A DNA stretch of 14,337 nt from contig DKYD01000064.1 of assembly GCA_002492335.1 (NCBI GenBank), positions 929-15,265 of the forward strand. The letters run 5' to 3'. Source of the DNA: Lachnospiraceae bacterium UBA7109 (GTDB taxonomy: Bacteria > Bacillota > Clostridia > Lachnospirales > Lachnospiraceae). Shown here in pieces: positions 7,825-13,683 of the stretch. Every line of letters begins with the position of its first letter. Within the stretch, counting starts at the first letter, position 1. The position numbers were made by a program, and so were the translations under genes. The notes under the pieces were generated by a model. The model was not told the DNA's origin. It made no database searches and was given only the letters and a program-made list of their open reading frames with translations.

Positions 7825-8697
7825 TTATACCTTCACAATATCTGAAAGGTTCTTCATAATCATTCCGGCAACCTCCGGTTTATTCATGGAATATACATGT
7901 ATATGATTCACACCATTTGCAATCAAATCAATAATCTGATCGGTCGCATATGCAATTCCCGCCTGCTGCATCGCAGCCGGATCATCCCCAAACCTGTCCA
8001 GAATCGCCACAAAACGCTGGGGAAGCGCTGTCCCGGACAATTCCAGTGTCCGTTTCATCTGCTTTGCATTCGTGATCGGCATAATCCCGGGAAGTACCGG
8101 AACGGTAATCCCTTTTTCACGGATCCGATATAAAAAGTTGTATAAGATATTATTATCAAAAAACATCTGCGTTGTCAGGAAATCCACGCCGCAATCCACC
8201 TTATGTTTCAGATTCACAATATCATCTTTCTTATGCTCAGCTTCCACGTGGCCTTCCGGATAGCATGCCGCCCCGATACAAAAATCACCCTGTGTCTTAA
8301 TATCTTCAATCAGCTCATATGCATACTTATACTGGTTCGGAAGAGGAAAAGCCCCGTCTTTCGGGATATCTCCCCGAAGCGCAAGCACGTTTTCTATCCC
8401 ATGTTCCTTCAGTTCCCCAACCACCCGATGCACTTCTTCCTTTGTAGAAGACACACAGGTAAGATGTGCAAGACTTGTAACTCCTTTTTCCTTTATATAA
8501 GAAGCTATTTTAACAGTATTCCTGCTTGTACCGCCGCCCGCTCCATAAGTAACACTGATAAAGGAAGGTTTTAATGCAGCAATCTGCTCCGCCGCAGATA
8601 TAACGCTTTCAAACCCTGCGTCTGTCTTCGGCGGAAATATCTCAAATGATATATGGGGCGCTGTATCCTTCAAAGTATCTTTAATTTTATAACTCAT
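7825..8697 (-). CDS. metF: Methylenetetrahydrofolate reductase
   Basis: Flavoprotein that reduces 5,10-methylene-tetrahydrofolate to 5-methyl-tetrahydrofolate, the methyl donor for MetH. The 290-aa protein has the usual single TIM-barrel length. It shows ISFEIFPPK (16-24, with E19 at the catalytic glutamate position), VTYGAGGGTSRNT (49-61), ALRGDIP (106-112, D110 near the flavin) and FCIGAACYPEGHVEA. No MetV-like or RnfC2 partner is adjacent, so a role in methionine synthesis is more likely than acetogenesis, though the latter is not excluded. Its ATG lies inside the 3' end of glgA (11-bp overlap), with GAGG (8707-8710) 9 nt ahead. The stop is doubled (TAA TGA). Confidence 0.95.
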   Translation of the reverse strand: MSYKIKDTLKDTAPHISFEIFPPKTDAGFESVISAAEQIAALKPSFISVTYGAGGGTSRNTVKIASYIKEKGVTSLAHLTCVSSTKEEVHRVVGELKEHGIENVLALRGDIPKDGAFPLPNQYKYAYELIEDIKTQGDFCIGAACYPEGHVEAEHKKDDIVNLKHKVDCGVDFLTTQMFFDNNILYNFLYRIREKGITVPVLPGIMPITNAKQMKRTLELSGTALPQRFVAILDRFGDDPAAMQQAGIAYATDQIIDLIANGVNHIHVYSMNKPEVAGMIMKNLSDIVKV

Positions 8698-10123
8698 CGT
8701 ATAATGCCTCGTATTGTTTTGCAGAATTCTTCCATGAAAAATCTTTCTTCATGGCACGTTCTACAATCTTATTCCAGTCTCTCTTTTTATCATAGTAAAT
8801 TCTCTCTGCATAACGGACAGTTGCCATCATCTCATGTGCGTTATAATTTGTAAAGCTGAATCCGGTTCCGGTCTTCTCATATTCATTATAAGCCTCTACC
8901 GTATCTTTAAGTCCTCCTGTCTCTCTGACAATCGGAACAGTTCCATATCTCAGACTCATAAGCTGACTTAATCCGCATGGTTCAAACAGTGACGGCATAA
9001 GGAATGCATCACAGGACGCATAAATCTTATGCGACAGTTCTTCGGAATAGAAAATATTCGCAGACACTTTGCCCTGATATTTCCATGCGAAATGACGGAA
9101 CATGTTCTCATACTGCTCTTCTCCGGTTCCAAGTACAACAATCTGAATTGCATCCTGGCATAATTCATCCATCACATATGCAACAAGGTCAAAACCTTTC
9201 TGATCGGTCAGTCTTGACACAACACCAATCATCATGGTCTTCGGATCCGGATCAAGTCCAAGCTCATTCTGAAGCGCTGTTTTATTCTTTATTTTCTCTT
9301 TACGGAAATTATTCACATTGTAATTCCTTACGATACATTTGTCTGTCTGAGGATCAAATACCTCATAGTCAATTCCATTTACAATACCTGACAGGCAATT
9401 TGACCTCGCATTCATAAGCCCATCCAGTTTTTCCCCATAAAATGGCGTCTTAATCTCCTCTGCGTAAGAATTACTTACTGTCGTAATCTTATCTGCATAC
9501 ACAACTCCCCCTTTCAGATAATTTGCATCCTTATAAGCCTCCAGCTTATCCGGTGCAAAATAATACTGAGGAAGTCCTGTAATATCTCTGATTCTCTTCG
9601 GGTCCCAGGTTCCCTGGAACTTCAGATTATGTATAGTCATAACCGTTTTAATTCCACGGTAATATTCATTTGAATAACGGAAATTATCCAGGAAAACAGG
9701 AATAAGCCCTGTCTGCCAGTCATGGCAATGAATAATATCCGGTCTGAAATCAATCACCGGCAGTGCACTAAGTACGGCTTTGGAGAAAAAGGCAAACTTC
9801 TCAACGTCTGCATACATATCTCCATAAGGTGCAAAGCCGTTAAAGTAATACTCATTATCAATAAAATAAAATGTTACCCCATTGTATTCGGTTTCTAATA
9901 CGCCTACGTACTGTGTCCTCCAGCCCAGATCCATATAAAAATGGCTGTTATAGGTTAATTTTTCTTTCCACTGCTCTTTCATACACAGATACTTGGGAAG
10001 CATAACCCGTACATCATATTTCTCTTTATCAAAATATTTCGGTAAAGATCCCGCAACATCGGCAAGTCCTCCGGTTTTAATAAACGGTACTGCCTCTGAA
10101 GTCGCAAAAAGTATTTTTTTCAT
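8687..10123 (-). CDS. glgA: Glycogen synthase, ADP-glucose type
   Basis: Extends alpha-1,4-glucan chains using ADP-glucose; a glycosyltransferase family 5 enzyme with the GT-B fold. The 478-aa length is typical. The N-terminal ADP-glucose loop KTGGL (16-20) is present, as are HDWQTGLIP, VSRLTDQKGFD, and the C-terminal FEPCGLSQL block (380-388) with E381 at the catalytic position, followed by TGGLKDTV. GGGAGGA (10131-10137) lies 7 nt before the ATG. No other glg gene (glgB, C, D or P) is in the window. Instead the stop codon is embedded in the start of metF. It has its own likely promoter after spo0A. Confidence 0.97.
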   Translation of the reverse strand: MKKILFATSEAVPFIKTGGLADVAGSLPKYFDKEKYDVRVMLPKYLCMKEQWKEKLTYNSHFYMDLGWRTQYVGVLETEYNGVTFYFIDNEYYFNGFAPYGDMYADVEKFAFFSKAVLSALPVIDFRPDIIHCHDWQTGLIPVFLDNFRYSNEYYRGIKTVMTIHNLKFQGTWDPKRIRDITGLPQYYFAPDKLEAYKDANYLKGGVVYADKITTVSNSYAEEIKTPFYGEKLDGLMNARSNCLSGIVNGIDYEVFDPQTDKCIVRNYNVNNFRKEKIKNKTALQNELGLDPDPKTMMIGVVSRLTDQKGFDLVAYVMDELCQDAIQIVVLGTGEEQYENMFRHFAWKYQGKVSANIFYSEELSHKIYASCDAFLMPSLFEPCGLSQLMSLRYGTVPIVRETGGLKDTVEAYNEYEKTGTGFSFTNYNAHEMMATVRYAERIYYDKKRDWNKIVERAMKKDFSWKNSAKQYEALYDEL

Positions 10124-10155
10124 TGTTTCTTCCTCCCGATTCTACGATATTATCT

Positions 10156-10184
10156 ATTATACCGCATTTTTTCTCAGAAGAAAA
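10156..10184 (-). promoter_or_regulatory. Probable promoter of glgA and the met-asnA genes
   Basis: In the 64-bp gap between spo0A and glgA the minus strand has a perfect TATAAT (10156-10161). The hexamer 17 bp upstream (10179-10184, TTTTCT) matches only 3 of 6 bases of the -35 consensus, so an activator or read-through from spo0A may contribute. The start point would be near 10149, leaving a leader of about 25 nt. No S-box, T-box or cobalamin riboswitch fits in this space. Confidence 0.5.
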
Positions 10185-10187
10185 GCA

Positions 10188-10976
10188 TTATCTGTTTTTA
10201 TATTCTAATCGAATCGTATCTGCAATAAGTGCAACAAATTCTGAATTCGTCGGCTTTCCTTTTCCTCCCGCCACGGTATAGCCAAACAACATATCCAGCG
10301 TATCCAGCTTTCCTCTGCTCCATGCCACCTCAATTGCGTGACGGATCGCACGCTCCACACGGCTTGCTGTTGTATGATGCTTCTTTGCCACCGTCGGATA
10401 TAAAACCTTTGTGATTGCATTTAGCACATCCATATCCTCAATTGCCATAATAATTGCATCACGCAGGTAATGATAGCCTTTAATATGTGCCGGGATTCCA
10501 ATCTCATGAATCATATCCGTTACCCTGGCCTCCAGATTAACCTCCGGCTTTGTCTTCTGTATATCTTCGGCTGCCACCGGGCGCAGATCGGCATGTCCTG
10601 CTGCTCCTGCATTTTTAATACGGCTTAAGACCATCTCATTATGAAACGGCTTTAATATGTAATAATTTGCCCCTTTCCGAAATGCATCCTCCGTAATTCT
10701 CTCCTGTCCGACTGCTGTTACCACGATAAAATTGGGATGTTTTGTAATCTCCCTGTCGTTGTTAACAAGCTCCATCACACTCAGTCCATCCATCTTCGGC
10801 ATAATCAGATCCAGAAGCATGACATCCGGCTTTTTCTCCTTAATCAACGCATATGCATCCTCTCCATTATTCGCCTTCCCTACCAGAGTCAGATCTTTGT
10901 CAGCATTAATAATTTCGCCAAGCAGATCCAGGATTCTCTCATTGTCGTCGGCGATTGCCACAGCTATTTCTCCCAT
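10188..10976 (-). CDS. spo0A: Sporulation transcription factor Spo0A
   Basis: Response regulator that, when phosphorylated, binds 0A boxes and controls entry into sporulation and other stationary-phase programmes. The 262 residues contain a receiver domain (about 4-122) with the acidic pair D10/D11, phospho-acceptor D56 (MLLDLIMP), T87 and K109 (ILKPF). A variable linker (about 125-150) leads to the Spo0A-specific DNA-binding domain, with a helix-turn-helix near 194-220 (TVAKKHHTTASRVERAIRHAIEVAWSRG region) and the conserved C-terminal end NSEFVALIADTIRLE. AGGAGG (10988-10993) lies 11 nt ahead of the ATG. No spoIVB gene precedes it; trpS is the upstream gene. All key residues are intact, so the protein looks functional. 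Confidence 0.97.
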   Translation of the reverse strand: MGEIAVAIADDNERILDLLGEIINADKDLTLVGKANNGEDAYALIKEKKPDVMLLDLIMPKMDGLSVMELVNNDREITKHPNFIVVTAVGQERITEDAFRKGANYYILKPFHNEMVLSRIKNAGAAGHADLRPVAAEDIQKTKPEVNLEARVTDMIHEIGIPAHIKGYHYLRDAIIMAIEDMDVLNAITKVLYPTVAKKHHTTASRVERAIRHAIEVAWSRGKLDTLDMLFGYTVAGGKGKPTNSEFVALIADTIRLEYKNR

Positions 10977-11100
10977 TTTCCATAAATCCTCCTTTCTATA
11001 CTCTTGCGGACACCGTCCGCCCGCCTGCAGGAATTTTTACCACCCGATATCCTGCAGAAACACCTTCTATGTGTCATCATGATTGCTGACACCAAAAAAT

Positions 11101-11129
11101 ATTATATATTTCGTCAAATTTGAGAGCAA
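11101..11129 (-). promoter_or_regulatory. spo0A: Candidate spo0A promoter with embedded 0A-box-like site
   Basis: On the minus strand TATAAT (11101-11106) is perfect and TTGCTC (11124-11129), 17 bp upstream, matches 3 of 6 bases of the -35 consensus. Inside the spacer lies TGACGAA (11110-11116), which fits the known 0A-box core TGNCGAA. Such a placement would let Spo0A~P control its own promoter. The -35 box overlaps one arm of the large inverted repeat by two bases. I did not find a convincing sigma-H promoter. Confidence 0.45.
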
Positions 11130-11182
11130 GAAAATGATGTCGGAAAAGTATGTCAACTGGCGACATCATTTTCTTCTTTTTT
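11128..11182 (+). terminator. Perfect 15-bp inverted repeat with T6 tail; possible plus-strand terminator
   Basis: AAGAAAATGATGTCG (11128-11142) and CGACATCATTTTCTT (11161-11175) are exact reverse complements separated by 18 bases. On the plus strand the second arm is followed by C and six T, the layout of an intrinsic terminator, yet no plus-strand gene precedes it. On the minus strand no U tract follows. It may end an unseen antisense RNA over the spo0A leader, or act as a binding site. The junction of the first arm and loop reads TGTCGGA, one base from an 0A-box core. Confidence 0.4.
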
Positions 11183-11258
11183 CATCCTTTTAACATTTTT
11201 CGAAAAAATATTGTATTTTTTTGTCAGACTGACTCAATACTTCAAATTTTTGCACACG

Positions 11259-11294
11259 AAAAAGCAGTGTTTGAAACATCGATTCAAACACTGC
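11259..11294 (-). terminator. Strong intrinsic terminator after trpS
   Basis: A perfect 12-bp stem (11264-11275 with 11283-11294; GCAGTGTTTGAA / TTCAAACACTGC) with a 7-base loop is followed on the minus strand by five T (11259-11263). It begins about 32 bases beyond the trpS stop. It should end the phosphatase-trpS transcript and insulate the spo0A region. Confidence 0.88.
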
Positions 11295-11325
11295 CATGTC
11301 TCTTTCCTTAATAAAGAAATTCCAT

Positions 11326-12336
11326 TTAACGTATCCTCTCCGGGAACCCAACCTTCTTCTGTACTTTTCTGAGCGTCTTATTTGCAAAATATCCGGCTTT
11401 CTCCGCATTATTTTTAATAATACTGTCAATATAAGCCTTATCCTTTTCCAGGCGTGCAACTTCCTCCTGCAGAGGCTGAAGCACAGATACGACCGCCTCT
11501 CCTACTGCCATCTTGAAATCTCCATATCCTCTGCCGTCAAATTCCTTTACTACATCCTCCGGCGATACCCCGGTACATGCACTGTAAATATCAATCAGGT
11601 TCTTCACTCCCGGCTGTTCGTCGCGGTAACGGATCTGGGCGTCCGAATCAGTCACCGCACGTTTACATTTCCGTATAATCGTATCCGGATCATCCATCAG
11701 ATAAATACTTGCATTCGGGTTCTCATCAGACTTTGACATCTTTCTTAAAGGATCCTGCAGACTCATAATCTTCGCGCCGACCTTTCCAACATAAGCCTCC
11801 GGTATTGTAAACACATCTCCATAGATATGGTTAAAACGCTCTGCAATATCTCTTGTAATTTCCAGATGCTGCATCTGGTCTATTCCGACCGGAACCACAT
11901 CCGCCTGATAGAGGAGGATATCTGCCGCCATCAGAACCGGATACGTAAAAAGCCCGGCATTAATATTATCCGCATGCTTAGCAGATTTGTCTTTAAACTG
12001 CGTCATACGATTCAGCTCACCCATGTAAGTAAAGCAGTTCAGTATCCATGCAAGCTCTGCATGGCCGGATACATGCGACTGATAATAAATACAGTTCTTT
12101 TCCGGGTCAAGTCCGGCCGCAATATATAAAGTAAGGAGCGCCCGCGCCCTTTTTCTCAGCACTGCCGGATCCTGTCTCACTGTAATCGAATGCATATCTA
12201 CCACACTGTAAAAACACTCATATTCATCACTGAGCGTCACCCAGTTTTTCAAAGCTCCCAGATAATTTCCGAGTGTAAGATTTCCCGTTGCCTGCATTCC
12301 GCTAAATAATACTTTTTTGTCATTAATCATTTCCAT
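11326..12336 (-). CDS. trpS: Tryptophan--tRNA ligase
   Basis: Charges tRNA-Trp with tryptophan; class I synthetase with a Rossmann fold. Length is 336 aa, typical for bacterial TrpRS. The HIGH-region variant TGNLTLGNYLGA (17-28), the substrate-site block GIDQMQHLEITRD (151-163) and the KMSKS loop (199-203, in RKMSKSDENPNAS) are all intact. Two start codons are possible: 12336 (GGAGG only 4 nt away) and 12330 (10 nt away). I kept the longer form, and the difference is two residues. It follows the histidine phosphatase gene by 28 nt with no T-box between them, so it is probably co-transcribed with that gene and not under tryptophan-tRNA antitermination here. Confidence 0.97.
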   Translation of the reverse strand: MEMINDKKVLFSGMQATGNLTLGNYLGALKNWVTLSDEYECFYSVVDMHSITVRQDPAVLRKRARALLTLYIAAGLDPEKNCIYYQSHVSGHAELAWILNCFTYMGELNRMTQFKDKSAKHADNINAGLFTYPVLMAADILLYQADVVPVGIDQMQHLEITRDIAERFNHIYGDVFTIPEAYVGKVGAKIMSLQDPLRKMSKSDENPNASIYLMDDPDTIIRKCKRAVTDSDAQIRYRDEQPGVKNLIDIYSACTGVSPEDVVKEFDGRGYGDFKMAVGEAVVSVLQPLQEEVARLEKDKAYIDSIIKNNAEKAGYFANKTLRKVQKKVGFPERIR

Positions 12337-12364
12337 TTTTCCTCCGTCTCTTTATTTCCAGTCT

Positions 12365-12994
12365 TTACCATGGTTTTACTTCATCTTTATAATATACTTT
12401 ATTTTCTGAAAACATCATCGGCACTCCTTCTGTTACTTCCACTTCCGTAACCGCGCAGTTTTTATGAACTCCCACTCCCCAGTACTGCGATAATGGTTTC
12501 TCTTTTATATTGTTAAGAATTCCTGCAAGCGCGGCTCCATGCGTAACAATGAGAATATTCTTATCCTGATATGCTTCCCGTCCATAAATATCCTCCAAAA
12601 ACTCTCCCGTCCGTTTCTTCATATCCGCAAAAGATTCTCCTCCCGGAGCCGGAATATATTTATCCGGTGCATCAAAAAAATCCCGAAATCTTTCCGGAAG
12701 CTCCCACTGTTCTTTCGCACAGCACTTTCCTTCCCACTCAGCAAAATCCATTTCCATAATCCGTGTATCCGTCTCAACAGACACATCCTTTTCCCCTAAT
12801 ATAAGCCCGGCCGTCTCAACCGCGCGCACAAGCGGACTGCTGATACATGCTGCAAATGAAATATCCGCCAGCCCTTTTCCTGTTTCCCGGGCAAGATGCC
12901 GTCCAAATTCATTCAATTCAATGTCTGCACGCCCCTGTATTCTGCGTTCTTTATTCCAGTCTGTCTGACCATGTCTTACAAGGTACAATCTCAT
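12365..12994 (-). CDS. Histidine phosphatase family protein (phosphoglycerate mutase-like)
   Basis: A 209-aa member of the branch 1 histidine phosphatase superfamily, cytoplasmic with no signal peptide. The catalytic motif is LVRHGQT (5-11) with phospho-accepting H8. R58 (SSPLVRAVET), E81 (IMEMDFAEWEG) and H152 (VTHGAAL) complete the usual active site, and PGGES (117-121) matches the family. The substrate cannot be told from sequence. Related proteins are annotated as GpmB-like mutase, alpha-ribazole phosphatase (CobC) or general sugar phosphatases. No cobalamin synthesis genes lie nearby, so I do not call it cobC. AGGAGG (13003-13008) lies 8 nt before the ATG. It is the first gene of a unit with trpS. 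Confidence 0.9.
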   Translation of the reverse strand: MRLYLVRHGQTDWNKERRIQGRADIELNEFGRHLARETGKGLADISFAACISSPLVRAVETAGLILGEKDVSVETDTRIMEMDFAEWEGKCCAKEQWELPERFRDFFDAPDKYIPAPGGESFADMKKRTGEFLEDIYGREAYQDKNILIVTHGAALAGILNNIKEKPLSQYWGVGVHKNCAVTEVEVTEGVPMMFSENKVYYKDEVKPW

Positions 12995-13031
12995 ATTCTA
13001 TGCCTCCTCATTTCCCTGACAATCAGTAATA

Positions 13032-13040
13032 AGTATACCA
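13032..13040 (-). promoter_or_regulatory. Extended -10 promoter candidate of the phosphatase-trpS unit
   Basis: On the minus strand TGGTATACT gives an extended -10 element (TG, one base, TATACT; the -10 itself at 13032-13037). There is no good -35 hexamer at the right distance. It lies back to back with the luxS promoter, so the two divergent promoters share about 20 bp and a regulator bound there could affect both. Confidence 0.4.
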
Positions 13041-13046
13041 CATTTT

Positions 13047-13075
13047 TTGCAAAACGGGAAAATAAATGTTATACT
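13047..13075 (+). promoter_or_regulatory. luxS: Promoter of luxS
   Basis: TTGCAA (13047-13052, 4 of 6 bases) and TATACT (13070-13075, 5 of 6) are 17 bp apart, with TG one base ahead of the -10 (extended -10). The start point would be near 13082, giving a leader of about 28 nt with AGGAG (13096-13100). No riboswitch fits. Confidence 0.65.
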
Positions 13076-13109
13076 GTTCAAAAATCATCTTAAAAAGGAG
13101 TTTAACAAA

Positions 13110-13589
13110 ATGGAAAAAATTACCAGCTTTACCATAGACCATATCCGACTGAAACCCGGCGTTTATGTTTCCCGTATAGACGATGTAGAAAACCACCCGG
13201 TTACTACCTTTGATCTGCGCATAACAAGTCCAAACGATGAACCCGTCATGAACACAGCTGAGATACACACAATTGAGCACCTCGCCGCTACTTTTTTACG
13301 TAATCACCCGGATTACAAATCCAAAACGATCTACTTCGGACCAATGGGGTGCCGTACCGGATTCTATCTTCTCCTTGCCGGCGAATATACTTCTATGGAC
13401 ATTATTCCGCTCATGAAAGAAATGTTTACCTTCATCGCGGAATTTGAAGGTGATGTTCCCGGCGCATCTGCAAAAGACTGCGGAAATTATCTTGATATGA
13501 ATCTCCCTATGGCAAAATATCTTGCAAAAAAATATCTCTCAGAAGTACTGGAAGATATTACAGAAGAAAGACTCGTTTATCCGCAATAG
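13110..13589 (+). CDS. luxS: S-ribosylhomocysteine lyase (AI-2 synthesis)
   Basis: Cleaves S-ribosylhomocysteine to homocysteine and DPD, the precursor of autoinducer 2; part of the activated methyl cycle. The 159-aa length matches the family (B. subtilis LuxS has 157). Metal ligands H53 and H57 (HTIEH) and C124 (AKDCGNY) are present, as are E56, the catalytic cysteine C81 (GPMGCRTGFY), H11 and R37. An in-frame ATG at 13047 would add 21 residues but overlaps the promoter -35. The ATG at 13110 has AGGAG 9 nt upstream and gives the family-typical N-terminus, so I use it. It is divergent from the phosphatase gene. The homocysteine it makes is the substrate of MetH, encoded about 6 kb away. No pfs/mtn gene is in the window. 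Confidence 0.97.
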   Translation: MEKITSFTIDHIRLKPGVYVSRIDDVENHPVTTFDLRITSPNDEPVMNTAEIHTIEHLAATFLRNHPDYKSKTIYFGPMGCRTGFYLLLAGEYTSMDIIPLMKEMFTFIAEFEGDVPGASAKDCGNYLDMNLPMAKYLAKKYLSEVLEDITEERLVYPQ

Positions 13590-13590
13590 C

Positions 13591-13602
13591 TTTTTTGCAA
13601 AA
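13591..13602. repeat. Copy of a 12-bp direct repeat flanking luxS
   Basis: TTTTTTGCAAAA occurs here, one base after the luxS stop codon, and also at 13043-13054, where it contains the luxS -35 box. The two exact copies are about 550 bp apart. The sequence is AT-rich and partly palindromic, so chance is a serious alternative. Confidence 0.3.
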
Positions 13603-13627
13603 TCTTCTGGTCTATTTCCTGTGAATA

Positions 13628-13636
13628 TGCGATAAT
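13628..13636 (+). promoter_or_regulatory. Weak promoter candidate for the phospholipase C-like gene
   Basis: TGCGATAAT forms an extended -10 (TG at 13628-13629, GATAAT at 13631-13636, 5 of 6 bases) with only a poor -35 upstream. The gap of 94 bp after luxS shows no clear terminator, so the next gene could also be read from the luxS promoter. Confidence 0.3.
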
Positions 13637-13683
13637 AAAAACAGTATGGGGAAAAAATAAATTTTGAAAGGGGTTTTCTTATT

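Larger units (their letters stand above)
10977..11325 (-). promoter_or_regulatory. Gene-free spo0A upstream region and structured leader
   Basis: About 350 bp hold no convincing gene. In transcription order (decreasing coordinate) they contain the trpS terminator, a 12-bp AT palindrome TTTTTCGAAAAA (11196-11207), a perfect 15-bp inverted repeat, a promoter candidate with a Spo0A-box-like site, and a leader of about 118 nt with three perfect short stems. The stems are 11071-11076 with 11087-11092 (GTGTCA/TGACAC), 11025-11032 with 11050-11057 (CTGCAGGA/TCCTGCAG), and 11006-11011 with 11015-11020 (GCGGAC/GTCCGC). The last stem ends 12 bases before the ribosome binding site. Local GC content rises around the last two stems. 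I recognise no known riboswitch class. Confidence 0.5.

Noticed and set aside
10165..10183. AT-rich hairpin after spo0A (TTTTCT / AGAAAA) as a terminator
   Set aside because: Stem of only 6 A/T-rich pairs with no U tract after it on the minus strand; it overlaps the glgA promoter region.
10996..11068. Coding-looking stretch without a start codon in the spo0A leader (minus strand, ending with PAGGRTVSARV)
   Set aside because: Only 23 codons between stops and no start codon. I could not match it to the C-terminus of SpoIVB, so a gene remnant is unproven.
10964..11080. 38-codon minus-strand reading frame (ATGATG start) covering the spo0A leader and overlapping the spo0A start out of frame
   Set aside because: It has no ribosome binding site and an unusual Arg/Cys-rich composition, and the stem-loops explain the sequence better. 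A leader peptide is not excluded.
12337..12364. T-box leader upstream of trpS
   Set aside because: Only 28 bases separate trpS from the phosphatase gene, far too short for a T-box.
13047..13109. N-terminal extension of luxS by 21 residues
   Set aside because: The upstream ATG would lie within or before the promoter and has no ribosome binding site; LuxS family proteins start at MEKITSF-like sequence.
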